Shown piece by piece: positions 54,799-64,000 of a stretch of DNA of 64,000 bases. Origin of the DNA: Caprella mutica. Lineage: Eukaryota > Arthropoda > Malacostraca > Amphipoda > Caprellidae. The DNA is taken from positions 62,001 to 126,000 of the forward strand of contig CANNZV010001461.1 of assembly GCA_947561585.1 (NCBI GenBank), given 5' to 3'. The position numbers were made by a program, and so were the translations under genes. The notes below the pieces were generated by a model. That model was given only the letters and a program-made list of their open reading frames with translations, made no database searches and had not been told where the DNA came from. The number at the start of each line of letters is the position of its first letter. The first letter of the stretch is position 1.

Positions 54799-54935
54799 CA
54801 ATAACATGGGCATCGCGATTAGTCAAAGAGACGTTTGGAGGAGGCAGGGAAACTGGTTTGACGTAGTCATTGAATGTGATGTCCTCCTTCAGCTCCAAGA
54901 TGGCTATATCATTTTCCAAATTACTATGGTTGAAT
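54799..54935 (-). CDS. Serine protease exon with catalytic Asp
   Basis: Acceptor CCATTTAG, donor ATTG|GTCAGA. Encodes FNHSNLENDIAILELKEDI, with the catalytic Asp in NDIAIL, then YVKPVSLPPPNVSL. Its ends are phase-compatible with the exons at 55,295 and 54,277. Confidence 0.93.
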
Positions 54936-55294
54936 CTAAATGGAATGATGAAATAAATATCAAAAATAAATAATGACATAAATATAAAAAAGAAATAATC
55001 AAATCAATATCTAGATGGAATAATCGGATGAATATTTTACAGATAAAAATAATGATATTATTCAAATCTGTAGAGATTGTCTATAATTAATTTAATAGGA
55101 ATAATATTCTTGTAAATAAGGAAATTTAAGGAAAATGAAATAGTTTTTTTATCTTCTTCGAACAACGGCAATTAGAAAGACAGGAAAGAAAGGCCATCAA
55201 CTAAAATTCTCAGTTTCCCCTTAATTTATTGCTGTTTATAGAAGAGTTTAAAATAGAACTCAGATAGAATTTGGCTCATCTTCAACAAACTCAC

Positions 55295-55393
55295 TGCTCA
55301 TGATACCAAATATCACTGACATTCACATCTTGAGATCTTCCTGACGGTGAATTGAAATCGTACTCTCCAACTCTAACGACAATCTGGTCCGCA
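55295..55393 (-). CDS. Serine protease exon (VRVGEYD region)
   Basis: Acceptor CTTTCAG, donor CA|GTGAGT. Encodes ADQIVVRVGEYDFNS and QDVNVSDIWYHE, the region between catalytic His and Asp, typical of arthropod clip/modular proteases. Confidence 0.9.
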
Positions 55394-56342
55394 CTGAAAG
55401 AAAATTGCGAGTCAGCTCCAATCGTAAAACTCCAATAGTGGAGACTTTTTCTTGATTGACTCTACCTTTGAGTCATATTGCCTCTTCGAGAGTCAATATC
55501 TAGATTTTCTCTCGAATCAATAATGATAATATAACGATAAAAATAATGATAATAATAATGAATGAATAATGATCTAATATAATTGTTCAATATGTTTACC
55601 TATATATACATAATTTATGTATTCAGTTCAAAGGTTTTGTTATTGTTATACCATATAAATGTGTGTTTCTAGAAATAACTAATTTAACTGACTTATTAAA
55701 AAATAATTGTCTTGTGATAGAAATATGTATATAAACAGTACATGGAACCTGCAAATAAAGTTTTCACACACTCATGATATTTTAATAGTTACATCGATTA
55801 TCATGGTATAATAATGATGAATTGGCAAATTTTGAACTATTAGGATTGAGGTTTATTTAATTAGGTTCATGTATTTTTTTTCATCTATGTGTTAAGTTCC
55901 AAGTACATTCCAATATGACTGAAAGATATTTGACCGAATTTAAATGAAAAATGGATTTTTTAGATGAATTGAAATCAATTTTTTTTACAGTAATTCTATA
56001 TTTTAAATTGAAATTAATTATTTTTCAATCTTTATCAATTCATACAGAACACAACATAGAAAAATTATATCGGAGGGTGAACGAAGTGTTACGAATATTT
56101 GAAAGATCATCAAAAGGCGGCACAACTAAGGCGGTAACTATAAGACTCTCAACAACAGTATACGTGACGTGATCAAGGCAACAAATTTAACAAGAAAATT
56201 TATTAATGTTTAAATAAGGTTCCAATAAATATACAATTTAAATTTTTCAATTACCTTGAGGCATGGACTTTATTTAAAGTGTTGTTGTGATGACGTCACG
56301 CACGTAAAATATCTCGATTGCCACTACTATATATACACTGTG

Positions 56343-57310
56343 AAGAGTGGCACTCATCAAGGCCATCTTTAGTGTAACCAGGCCATACCCTTGCTTTGAA
56401 CAGCTGATCGCCGAAATCATAACAAAGCGCTACGCACCTATTAATTTAAATAGGAATAAATAGAGAAACTGGTTGCGTTCTCCTTTAATCGACTTATTTT
56501 TATAGTTACGAGTGGAAATTTGATTTAAATTTTTACAGTTCATTCACTAAAATCTCTGCAATCGACTGGAATATTTTTTTTACTTTAAATTTTAATTTTT
56601 AACATTGAAAATCTTGAATTACCTCAGTCTTATTCACTGTTTATCTAGTATGATGAAACTATTAGCTGTGTTTCACACATGAATATTGAATAATATTTCT
56701 ATGGATTATCATTAATTATTCTTACTACTGCTGAGCTATACCTAACTAAGCACATGATTCAAAGAATTTCAAAGTCCACTCTATTTGTGACATGTTAAAC
56801 TGTAAGTTGTGGCTGTTGTGCTACCATATTTAGGGAGGCCAGACTGCTGGAACAGTGGAACTAGTAAAGTGTTCTCCAAGAAACCCTTTATTTTGCTTTC
56901 TGTTCTCATCAAAACACTTGGAAATAAAGAAGAACACATGCAATTGTCTTTTTTAATTCAATCCTTACAAAGGAACAGGTATCATAATTGTTCATAAAAT
57001 CACAGTCTGAGCAGGTTGTGAATCAATAGCTTTAGGATGTGCCTTTAAACAATGTGTCATCAGCATTCCCAGTCAATAGCAGATATTCTAAAGAATACAT
57101 TGTAAAAAATTTAAATCAAAATTTCACTCGTAATTTAAAAAATAAGTCAATTAAAGGAAAAAGCTACCAGTTTTTTATATTTATTCTTATCTAAATTAAT
57201 GGGATAGTAGCGCTTTTTTATGATTTCGGCGATCAGCTGTTCAAACTATAAACGCCAGAATGGTCCGGCCTGATAAACTATAGATGGCCTTGATCCAGCC
57301 ACTCACGTCT
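56343..57310. mobile_element. Fold-back element with ~200-bp arms
   Basis: The left arm (56,343-56,560) and the reverse of the right arm (57,090-57,310) share ATCAAGGCCATCT, GAACAGCTGATCGCCGAAAT and TAGTAGCGCT-like segments through to TTTGATTTAAATTTTT. By eye identity is about 80 percent. The middle is unrelated AT-rich sequence without coding capacity. Target duplication not resolved. Confidence 0.82.
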
Positions 57311-57844
57311 AGCGTCAGTTCATATTTAAATTTTGTTAACTTGTGTGTTTTGATACTCAAGATCATTCATATGACATTAGGTATTTACATGATTCATTAT
57401 AGGTGTTAATATCATTATTTCGGGCTCCTAATTCACTGATCTACCAATCTTTATTTGCATCATGGGCAAATTATCAAATTGTTCCATATACCATAGCAGT
57501 TAGGCACCGCTATTTAGGTACGAATTCAGCCTAACTAATGTGATAATTCTTTTGAAGAACATTTAGAACTGTTAAAAATATGAAACTGTATCTGTTGAAA
57601 TTCTAGATCCTCTTCTTAATGAGTCTATTTTGAAAGTATCAAGATGGATCAACCATTAAGTGAATATTGACAATACTTCAGAATGTACTTACCTATTTGG
57701 TCCATGTTTCAAAAAGGGATGGTAGGAAAGTCCCTAGTTTAGGATCAAGTTAGTAAATTGCGTCACTTTAATTAACTGCAGTTTCTTATCTCAGAAACAT
57801 TAATAACTATCATGGCTTCAAAGCACTTGTGAAATAAATAAAAT

Positions 57845-57990
57845 CTAGCAAACAGCACACTGTGGAACAGTTGGTGCATCTTGCCCAGACCAAGGCGCCA
57901 AGTTATACCAAAATACCGCTTCGATTGGATCCATCTGTCCTCTCTCCACTGAGTATATATAGGTATGGAGGTAGCATGCCTTGCAACGAA
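57845..57990 (-). pseudogene. Retroelement integrase tail, split by insertion
   Basis: Minus-strand reading contains MDPIEAVFWYNLAPWSGQDA, a block that follows the integrase core in this kind of LTR retroelement pol. It is the continuation of the pol remnant at 59,800-61,330, separated from it by the insertion at 57,991-59,755. Confidence 0.65.
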
Positions 57991-59755
57991 AAGTGATGCC
58001 AAAAAGTGGCGCCATGGGCATGTCATCCCCCAATGCACCCCTGCCACTCGGTGCAATAGGGTTGTATGCCCCTCCTCCAATGCTCAGTGCTAATCAATTA
58101 ACAGTCGAGGGAGGCAATGTTGTTCTGTTCTGTTTGTAGCTATCAAAATTTTGATAACATATTATTTACCAATTGTGATGATATTTTATTTCTAAAAACA
58201 TGCTGTTTACTAATTGTCGCAATTGGTGGGATTTATGAAAACATTATTGTTTATAGTTGGCTTCTCATTCAATTTTATTATATTCAGATTGAAAGGTAAA
58301 TTAAAAAGGTTAAACAATCATAATTGTTTTAATTACAACTCATTTTTAACACTACTTTCTGGTTTAGAGGATAACGCTAAGGTAGGCTTGCATGCTTCAT
58401 TTACTATCTCTTCTCATTTTCCTCTTAGAATTTTTGCTAGGTAGGAATTTAGGTTTCATTTACTTACTCATTTTCTTCTTCCATCTTTCCCAATCCACAA
58501 TCTTTTTAATTAAGTAACTGCTTTTGTGCATACCTGAGCTTGGCCAACGAATCGTGGTAGATGAATTTGTTCACATAGCCACTTTCCTTTCTGACTGCCT
58601 CTTCAAGTCCCATGTATTTAACTTCCTTTTGATATTAGCGATATAGTTTTTGGTTCCAAAACAGACTTCAATTCTTTGAGTCATAAGATTTGAGAATAAA
58701 AAAAGTATCAAGTTGCATAGGTAGTTTTTATCATTATATTATTAAACTCAATAGTACTGAATGTAAATGAAAATAATATGCTGCATTATAAGGTGGGATA
58801 TATTTAATCCCACCATGCAACTTGTGTTCATGAATAATATTTTTATGGTGGTTTACGTATTTTCCCACCATGTAACAAATTTAACAAAATATGTAAGATA
58901 AAATAAACCCCTTACATACGTATTGATTGCGTTTGTACATAAAATACTTTTATTTATTATTTACTTCCGTTGTATGGTAATTTATACATATATTTTCTCC
59001 ATGCTGATCAGATGTCAACAAGAGTTATAAATATATTTAAATTTTGCATTCATTCTAATAGAATGATCAAGTCATGACGTCACACTAAATTTCTGGATAT
59101 ACGTGTATGGGCCATTGCTTCTTTTTTCTTATAATGTAATTTAATCTCAAACTTTCTTGCAATAAATTAGTCAAAAATAGTCAGTAACATTGTATTTCTT
59201 TTTGAGAAGTATATGCTTTGACCCATGGATAAATTCTTATATTTTTTATGGTTTAATAGTATTTTTTATTGTGAATTTATTATGATTTGAGCATACATTC
59301 TCTCTGTTCATCTTGTTATTACTGTAAATTGTAATAAAATTATAGTTTTAGTGAGATGTCAAAGCAAAGTGGTAATTATATCATACACTTTTTCATCATA
59401 GAAATTATCTGTATTTGTCATGTAAGTAACTATTAAATCTTTAAAAAGTAGGGTTTCAAGAAGTGCATGAGGTATAGAGAGGTATTAAAATGAGTAGTGT
59501 CTCACACCCACATCCTCTCCTTTCCGTGCATTCTGTTAAACAGATGTGATGATGTGAGTGGGAGGGGCGCCATTGGTTTAGACCACAGTATAAAAAAACA
59601 TACATAGCAATGACAATAGAGTGATAAGTAGTGACAATTTTGGTTTTAGAGTGTTGCTGTGATGACGTCACGTACACTAAACTTCTCGATTGTCACTACA
59701 TATTCCATATACTGGTGTTTAGACACGCCCATGGCGCCACTTTTTGGCATCACTT
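57991..59755. mobile_element. 1.77-kb element nested in retroelement pol
   Basis: 34-bp inverted termini starting AAGTGATGCCAAAAAGTGG (57,991-58,024 and 59,722-59,755) with one mismatch. The interior is AT-rich and contains no transposase I can recognise. Clear target duplication not found: flanks read GCAACGAA on the left and GTGCCTTT on the right. Confidence 0.75.
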
Positions 59756-59799
59756 GTGCCTTTGCTATGCTATCTCCATTTTTATTTACACTCAGTACC

Positions 59800-61330
59800 T
59801 CTCTCAGCCATAGCCTTAATAATTCGGTGGTGTCGTTCCACAATCCCATTACCACTGCCCCAATACGCAGCTCTAAAATAGGACGATATTTTGACACTTC
59901 TGTAGAAGGTCTTGGAACAGCTTAGATCTAAATACTGTAGCATTATCCATCAGGACCTCCTCAACAGGGCCACGCTCAAAAAGAATAGACTCCAACTGAA
60001 TGCTAATGAATTCAGCAGTCTATCTAGCCAATTGTCGCCAAATTGCAAACCTTCCTGGTCCACAATCTACAATAGATAAATAAAGCACATTCCTATAGTG
60101 AGTCACATCGATTGCTATACTTTTCCAGTCTTCAGCAACCGCCAACTCTCTGCTCTGGTGAGTTACAGGAGCTGGATCGATTGATTGGTACTGCATACAC
60201 TGCCTAACGACTCTATTAACAGACTCACGTGAGATAGTAGGATCAACTGTCCGTGACAAATATAGAGTTCTCTCAACTCCCATATGGTGCATGTTATGTC
60301 TGTCTTCCAAAGTGGTAGCCATAGCACACATGCTAGTCTCCGAGTTGTCATTAGTCTCTCCCTCTACTGCAAGCCACGATTTCTTATCTCGTGTCAGAGT
60401 GTCAGCTTTATTTTCCTCGGACGGCATCAGCTTAATCGAAATAGTTAAGTTCAATTCCTCGATTAAAGTCTTTAGTATTCCTAACCTTCTCTTAACTATT
60501 ATTTCGGCAGCTCCCTTAGTTTTAACTCGTTTGTCCTCTGATAATGACAGATTAACCCAACCTTAAAGTAGCTGAATCTGTAATCAGTTTAACGTTGCTG
60601 ACACCCCAATTAACTGCTAGATTCAAGCCTTTCAGCACAGCTTCAAGCTCTGCCACATTTATGTGATTAAAATCATTTCTCTTTCTAAGCCATGCGTCAT
60701 CCTCCACAACAACATCACCGATCTCTAGCACTACTCCTAAAGCTATTGAGCTTGCATCACACCACACAGTTGCATCCACATTTGGTGGCACAGCCCTTTT
60801 TCCTCTCACCAGATCCTTATTTCTAACTCTCTCAATAACCTCCCTCATCATTGTTTCCACTGATGTTCCAATAGTATCCGTCCAGCTGCTACCCTGTGCT
60901 GCCCTCTTTACATAACTACAAGCAACTCTTAACCAACCAACTACCGGGTAATGACCCACCAATCTTCCACATATAGAAAACAACTCTCTTCTTGACATAA
61001 CATCAGGTAGCTCTGGAATAATGTTTCCTCTTCGGAAGAAGAGCTCACCAGACTTATCTTTCAAAAGTTTCAGTCTAAGTACTGAGCCCCATCTAATTCA
61101 TCTGGGGATTTGATGGAGAGCCCAAATCTCGATAAATGTTCAGTCACAGTGGACACAGAGACCTTCGATTTGTCTACAAGAATATCGTCTGTGTATGAAC
61201 TAGTGCCACTCTTAACGTCAGGAGAACTGGATAACACAGTTTTGAGTATTTTCGACATAATTCTTGGTGCAGAGCTTAATACAAAACCAAGTCCATTTAA
61301 TTTTCTATGGCCCCGCAATAACTTTCTTCT
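59800..61330 (-). pseudogene. Degenerate LTR-retroelement pol (RT-RNase H-INT)
   Basis: Minus-strand fragments in order: reverse transcriptase with SYTDDILVD (61,070-61,318); thumb/RNase H with VWCDASSIALGVVLE, E in NVAELEAVLKGL and D in LITDSATL (60,552-61,064); integrase zinc-binding HHMGVERTLYLSR...CMQY and core entry DWKSIAIDVTHY (60,020-60,454); then MDNATVFRS and, in another frame near 59,830, GNGIVERHHRIIK. Frame changes between blocks show decay. Ty3/gypsy-like organisation is most likely; no LTRs were identified. Confidence 0.85.
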
Positions 61331-61482
61331 TGGTACAGTGTTACCATTTCAGTTCATATCGACAGGTAAAGTCATAGTGCGGTTATGGAAGATTAAAGAG
61401 GTATCTTGTCTCAAATATTGTATGGCAGCATATAACTTTCACCCAGCGAATACCAAGTTGATGTCAACCTTACCTCTCCTTA

Positions 61483-61910
61483 AGGGGCCTTTACACGAGC
61501 ACTGGTCAGTGCCACTATTCACCACACTTTTTCACCACACTGCCCACCAATTAGCTAAGCGCCTTTACACGAGCTGGATGTGCTTTGGTGGGCACTGACA
61601 CTTTAGTATCGTGGTTAGCATCTAATATGCTATTAAACGCTAACGCTGTTAGTGTTTTATCTTTATAATGTTTAGATTTATTTTCCATAGGCATGCTCGC
61701 TCTTCAACTAGGCCAATGAAAGGGGTTGTTGATTGTCTGGCAATCGTTACTGACAGACAGTGGCACTTTGTGGTGAGCGTTCGCTCTCAGAGCGATAGCT
61801 TGGTCACCACCAAGTTTTGCCAAGAAGGTTGTGGCAAGTAACAAAGTGGGCGTGTCATTGAGCAGTGTCACCACAAAGTGGCACTGAGCACTTACCGTGT
61901 AAAGACCCCT
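61483..61910. mobile_element. PIF/Harbinger-like MITE inside a protease exon
   Basis: 428 bp with termini AGGGGCCTTTACACG and, reversed, AGGGGTCTTTACACG, flanked by TTA on both sides (61,480-61,482 and 61,911-61,913). A 3-bp TTA/TAA duplication is typical of PIF/Harbinger. Inner sequences repeat CAGTGCCAC and its reverse. No coding capacity. It sits in the coding exon that carries the catalytic His. Confidence 0.88.
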
Positions 61911-62067
61911 TTACAGTGAGCAGCTGTTAGGATATGCCTGTTAGTAAGGATAGCTCCCCCGCAGAAATGTATGCCAGAAGAAGAGTAGAGGAGAGCTGCC
62001 ATGAAGGGCCAATCGTTAGGATTAGCAGAGACACCTCCAGCGATGCGTGATTCAAGGTCGTCATTTG
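61896..62067 (-). CDS. Serine protease exon with catalytic His
   Basis: Acceptor TTTCAAG at 62,068. Encodes ESRIAGGVSANPNDWPFMA, with the R|IAGG activation site, and FCGGAILTNRHILTAAHC with the catalytic His. The MITE begins two codons later. A perfect GTAAGT inside its terminal repeat (61,890-61,895) would end the exon after KGVFT plus CG, in phase 2 as the next exon needs. The presumed original donor GTAAGG lies beyond the MITE at 61,468-61,473. Confidence 0.88.
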
Positions 62068-62569
62068 CTTGAAAATGAAAAATATTCTTAAACCATACGA
62101 ATAGGAATTATTCCTCTTGTATCAATTTCAAACAACAAGTTTTATACAATCTATATTCAGAATCGTAAACCTTAATTGGAGGAATTGATATGGTTTTTCA
62201 ATCCTTCACTGCCCAATTAGAATAACTTGTTTGTGGTGTTTCACCTCCACATACTTTAACTGCAATGATTGTTAGTTGTTGCCCTTAGCACCTGTTTTTA
62301 CTCACCATTTTAATATCTTTAGACTAATTAATTAAAAGTGGGGTGTTTCTTAAGATATTTCCTACCTTTTCATGCTACAAGCACCTGTTTCAACTCACAT
62401 TGCAACTTGCCACCTGTTTTTTTTTCACCTTGATACCTCTCTGTATTCACCTTACAACACAATTTTCAACACATTTACAGTCTCTCTCATCACACATCCA
62501 GTCTCTTTCATCACCTACAGTCTCTCTCATCACAATTTCTTTAGACTTAGTATTTTTCATCACACTTAC

Positions 62570-62704
62570 TGTATTTTTCATCACACTTACTGTATTTTTC
62601 ATCACTGAAGTCGGCGCAGTGGTTGTCTCCATAACATTTGATGTGTGATGGAGCACATTCACGTTCATTGCGGCAGTAATTACCTGTTCCCGAACAAGAG
62701 TCAC
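62570..62704 (-). CDS. LDLa domain exon (proximal to protease)
   Basis: Acceptor GGTCAG; reads DSCSGTGNYCRNERECAPSH and IKCYGDNHCADFSDE, the LDL-receptor class A pattern with Cys spacing and the calcium-binding D/E motif. Two donors (GTAAGT at 62,585-62,590 and 62,564-62,569) lie in 21-bp tandem repeats. Only the second includes the sixth Cys (SKC). Both give the phase of the protease exon at 62,067. Confidence 0.88.
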
Positions 62705-63046
62705 CTGACCAGAAAATATGAGTTATTAATAAAGTTATATTATAGTATTAAAATAGGTTAATTGATAAATTTATGTTAAAAATTAGTTGAATATTGGACA
62801 TAGGGTAAAATTTTCTTGGTATTGTCATTATTTGATTTCAATAATTTCTGTATTCGACAACAGTGATTTTATAATATAGTCCTATGATTTCAGTATTCAA
62901 CTTCAGTATTTTACCTTAGTAACTTCTTAAGCGATCACAGTTTGATCGTACCATTTTCATGTTTCCATCTTTCTTTTCAAATTATTTTATAATGTTGTAT
63001 TATGAGTAAGGTTAAACAGACTGTTAATCTTTCTCATAGCACTCAC

Positions 63047-63160
63047 AGTCATCCTCATCACTCCAATCATCGCAACCGTTGTATCCATTACATCTAGAGC
63101 TAGATGGAATACATTTACGCTTATTTAAACATTTGAAAGCACCTCCATTACACGAGTCAC
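63047..63160 (-). CDS. LDLa domain exon (distal)
   Basis: Acceptor TTGTCAG, donor T|GTGAGT. Reads DSCNGGAFKCLNKRKCIPSS and RCNGYNGCDDWSDEDD, with the final Cys completed across the splice junction. Clear LDLa domain, calcium-binding residues present. Confidence 0.9.
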
Positions 63161-63688
63161 CTGACAAAAAAATAAAAGTTATGTATCAAAGTTATGGAAA
63201 TAAAATTACGTATTCTTTAGGACCATCACATTCCTTAAATGATTCAATTTTAAGTTATGTCTTAAAGTTGAATCAAATCCTGCAGCTGTCACCAATTGTT
63301 ATACGTATATTTCTGCGGGTCACAGACAGACAAAAAACTTTCAGATTTGAAAGGGATTATATGTAATTATAGAATTTATAATATATTTTCATAACTTAAT
63401 CACTGATTCAGTACAAAAACAGATGCAAAATTTTATTCACATAAAAATTACATACATACAAAAACAAACTTTACTATTTACCATCCTATTTTCAGCGATA
63501 ATTATTCCCGAAAATTGCTATTAGAGCCACTATGTAATAAGGCTCCCCAGTTCTTTTTACGCTATAAAAAGGGTAACTAATACACTTTTAACAGTTATTC
63601 TTCATAATTAGAAATAACATATATGATAACTATTCATTCTACACATATATGAGCAATTATGAGCAGATTAATGGGGAGACGAACTGAC

Positions 63689-63766
63689 AGCGTGTTCCAC
63701 CATTAAACTTCAGTCTAGTTTCTTCTTGCTCTGCAAGAGGTTGTGTGTGCCATTGCTTCTCTTCAC
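63689..63766 (-). CDS. Candidate upstream exon of the protease
   Basis: Acceptor TTTCCAG, donor T|GTCAGT. 25 open codons (EEKQWHTQPLAEQEETRLKF...) with the same phases as the LDLa exons. No domain recognised, so the call rests on splice signals and phase. Confidence 0.4.
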
Positions 63767-63829
63767 CTGGAAACCACGCTGTAAGTTGAAATTTATTTTC
63801 ATAACTTACTGTGATTTAACTATGCAGCC

Positions 63830-64000
63830 CTATTTTCGAAATACGACTCCCTCCAATGGATAATAAGGGTTTTTACGTGTTTTCAATGATGGCTGTCATG
63901 AAATACGACACCTTCCAAATGTAAAAATTATACACGACTCCTCAATCTTATAATGTGATATTTTGCTAATTGGAAAGAGATGGCTGTCACGAAACACGAT
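63830..64000. repeat. Local repeat at window end
   Basis: Imperfect repeats of GATGGCTGTCAYGAAAYACGA and AAATACGACWCCNTCCAA at ~63,838, ~63,888 and ~63,980. Cut by the window end. Confidence 0.5.

Larger units (their letters stand above)
55394..57990. other. Large protease intron, 3' half
   Basis: Holds the fold-back element at 56,343-57,310 and, near 57,845-57,960, a minus-strand retroelement fragment. A TGACGTCA palindrome occurs at 56,290-56,297 in a copy of a repeat also found at ~59,655. No exon seen. Confidence 0.5.

Noticed and set aside
59456..59925. Several overlapping frames around 59,456-59,925 and 58,117-58,444
   Set aside because: They lie in the nested element or opposite to the retroelement pol and show no protein motif of their own.
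62343..62704. Frames across the CATCACAC-rich stretch
   Set aside because: Low-complexity sequence antisense to the LDLa exon and its tandem donor repeats.

Overview
The window looks like AT-rich nuclear DNA from an arthropod, most likely an insect. The evidence is GT-AG introns, a multi-exon LDLa/trypsin-type serine protease, Tc1/mariner, piggyBac-like, PIF/Harbinger-like and pogo-like elements, an LTR retroelement, and a complete Polinton (Maverick). No prokaryotic operon, CRISPR array, rRNA or tRNA was seen. The species cannot be named from sequence alone.

Region 1 (1-50,600) is a large tandem segmental duplication. Unit 1 is 1-28,477, unit 2 is 28,478-45,846, and unit 3 starts at 45,847. 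Unit 3 is rearranged: about 3.3 kb of direct copy ends in a 20-bp minisatellite, jumps to the equivalent of unit 1 position 9,953, and then switches to an inverted copy of unit 1 ~7,705-8,308. Each unit carries dispersed, phase-compatible exons (+ strand) of a host gene I do not recognise, with copy-specific damage. Because the units are paralogous, insertions present in one and absent in another show exact empty sites. These are the Polinton in unit 1 (6-bp duplication AATGAA), a full-length DD37D maT/mariner element and its internally deleted relative in unit 2 (TA), and a piggyBac-like MITE in unit 1 (TTAA).

The Polinton (15,039-28,103; 13,065 bp) has every gene on the minus strand. Reading 5' to 3': protein-primed DNA polymerase B, penton-like minor capsid, small basic core/pVI-like protein, double-jelly-roll-type major capsid, adenain-like protease, a coiled-coil protein, FtsK/HerA (A32) packaging ATPase, retroviral-type integrase, two small proteins of the conserved Polinton-associated kind, and a three-exon spliced gene of unknown function. 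All reading frames are open, so this is an apparently young, structurally complete virus-like transposon with replication, integration and virion modules.

Region 2 (50,590-64,000) starts with a 28-bp satellite and a hairpin-bearing element. It then enters a minus-strand serine protease gene whose 5' end lies beyond the window: a lead exon, two LDLa exons, then trypsin exons carrying His, Asp and Ser. Its introns hold a 34-copy 40-bp minisatellite, a fold-back element with ~200-bp arms, and a degenerate LTR retroelement pol interrupted by a 1.77-kb element. A PIF/Harbinger-like MITE sits inside the coding exon just after the catalytic AAHC motif. Its terminal repeat supplies a replacement splice donor in the same phase. 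This MITE, the spliced Polinton gene and the duplication-resolved insertion history are the observations I rate highest.
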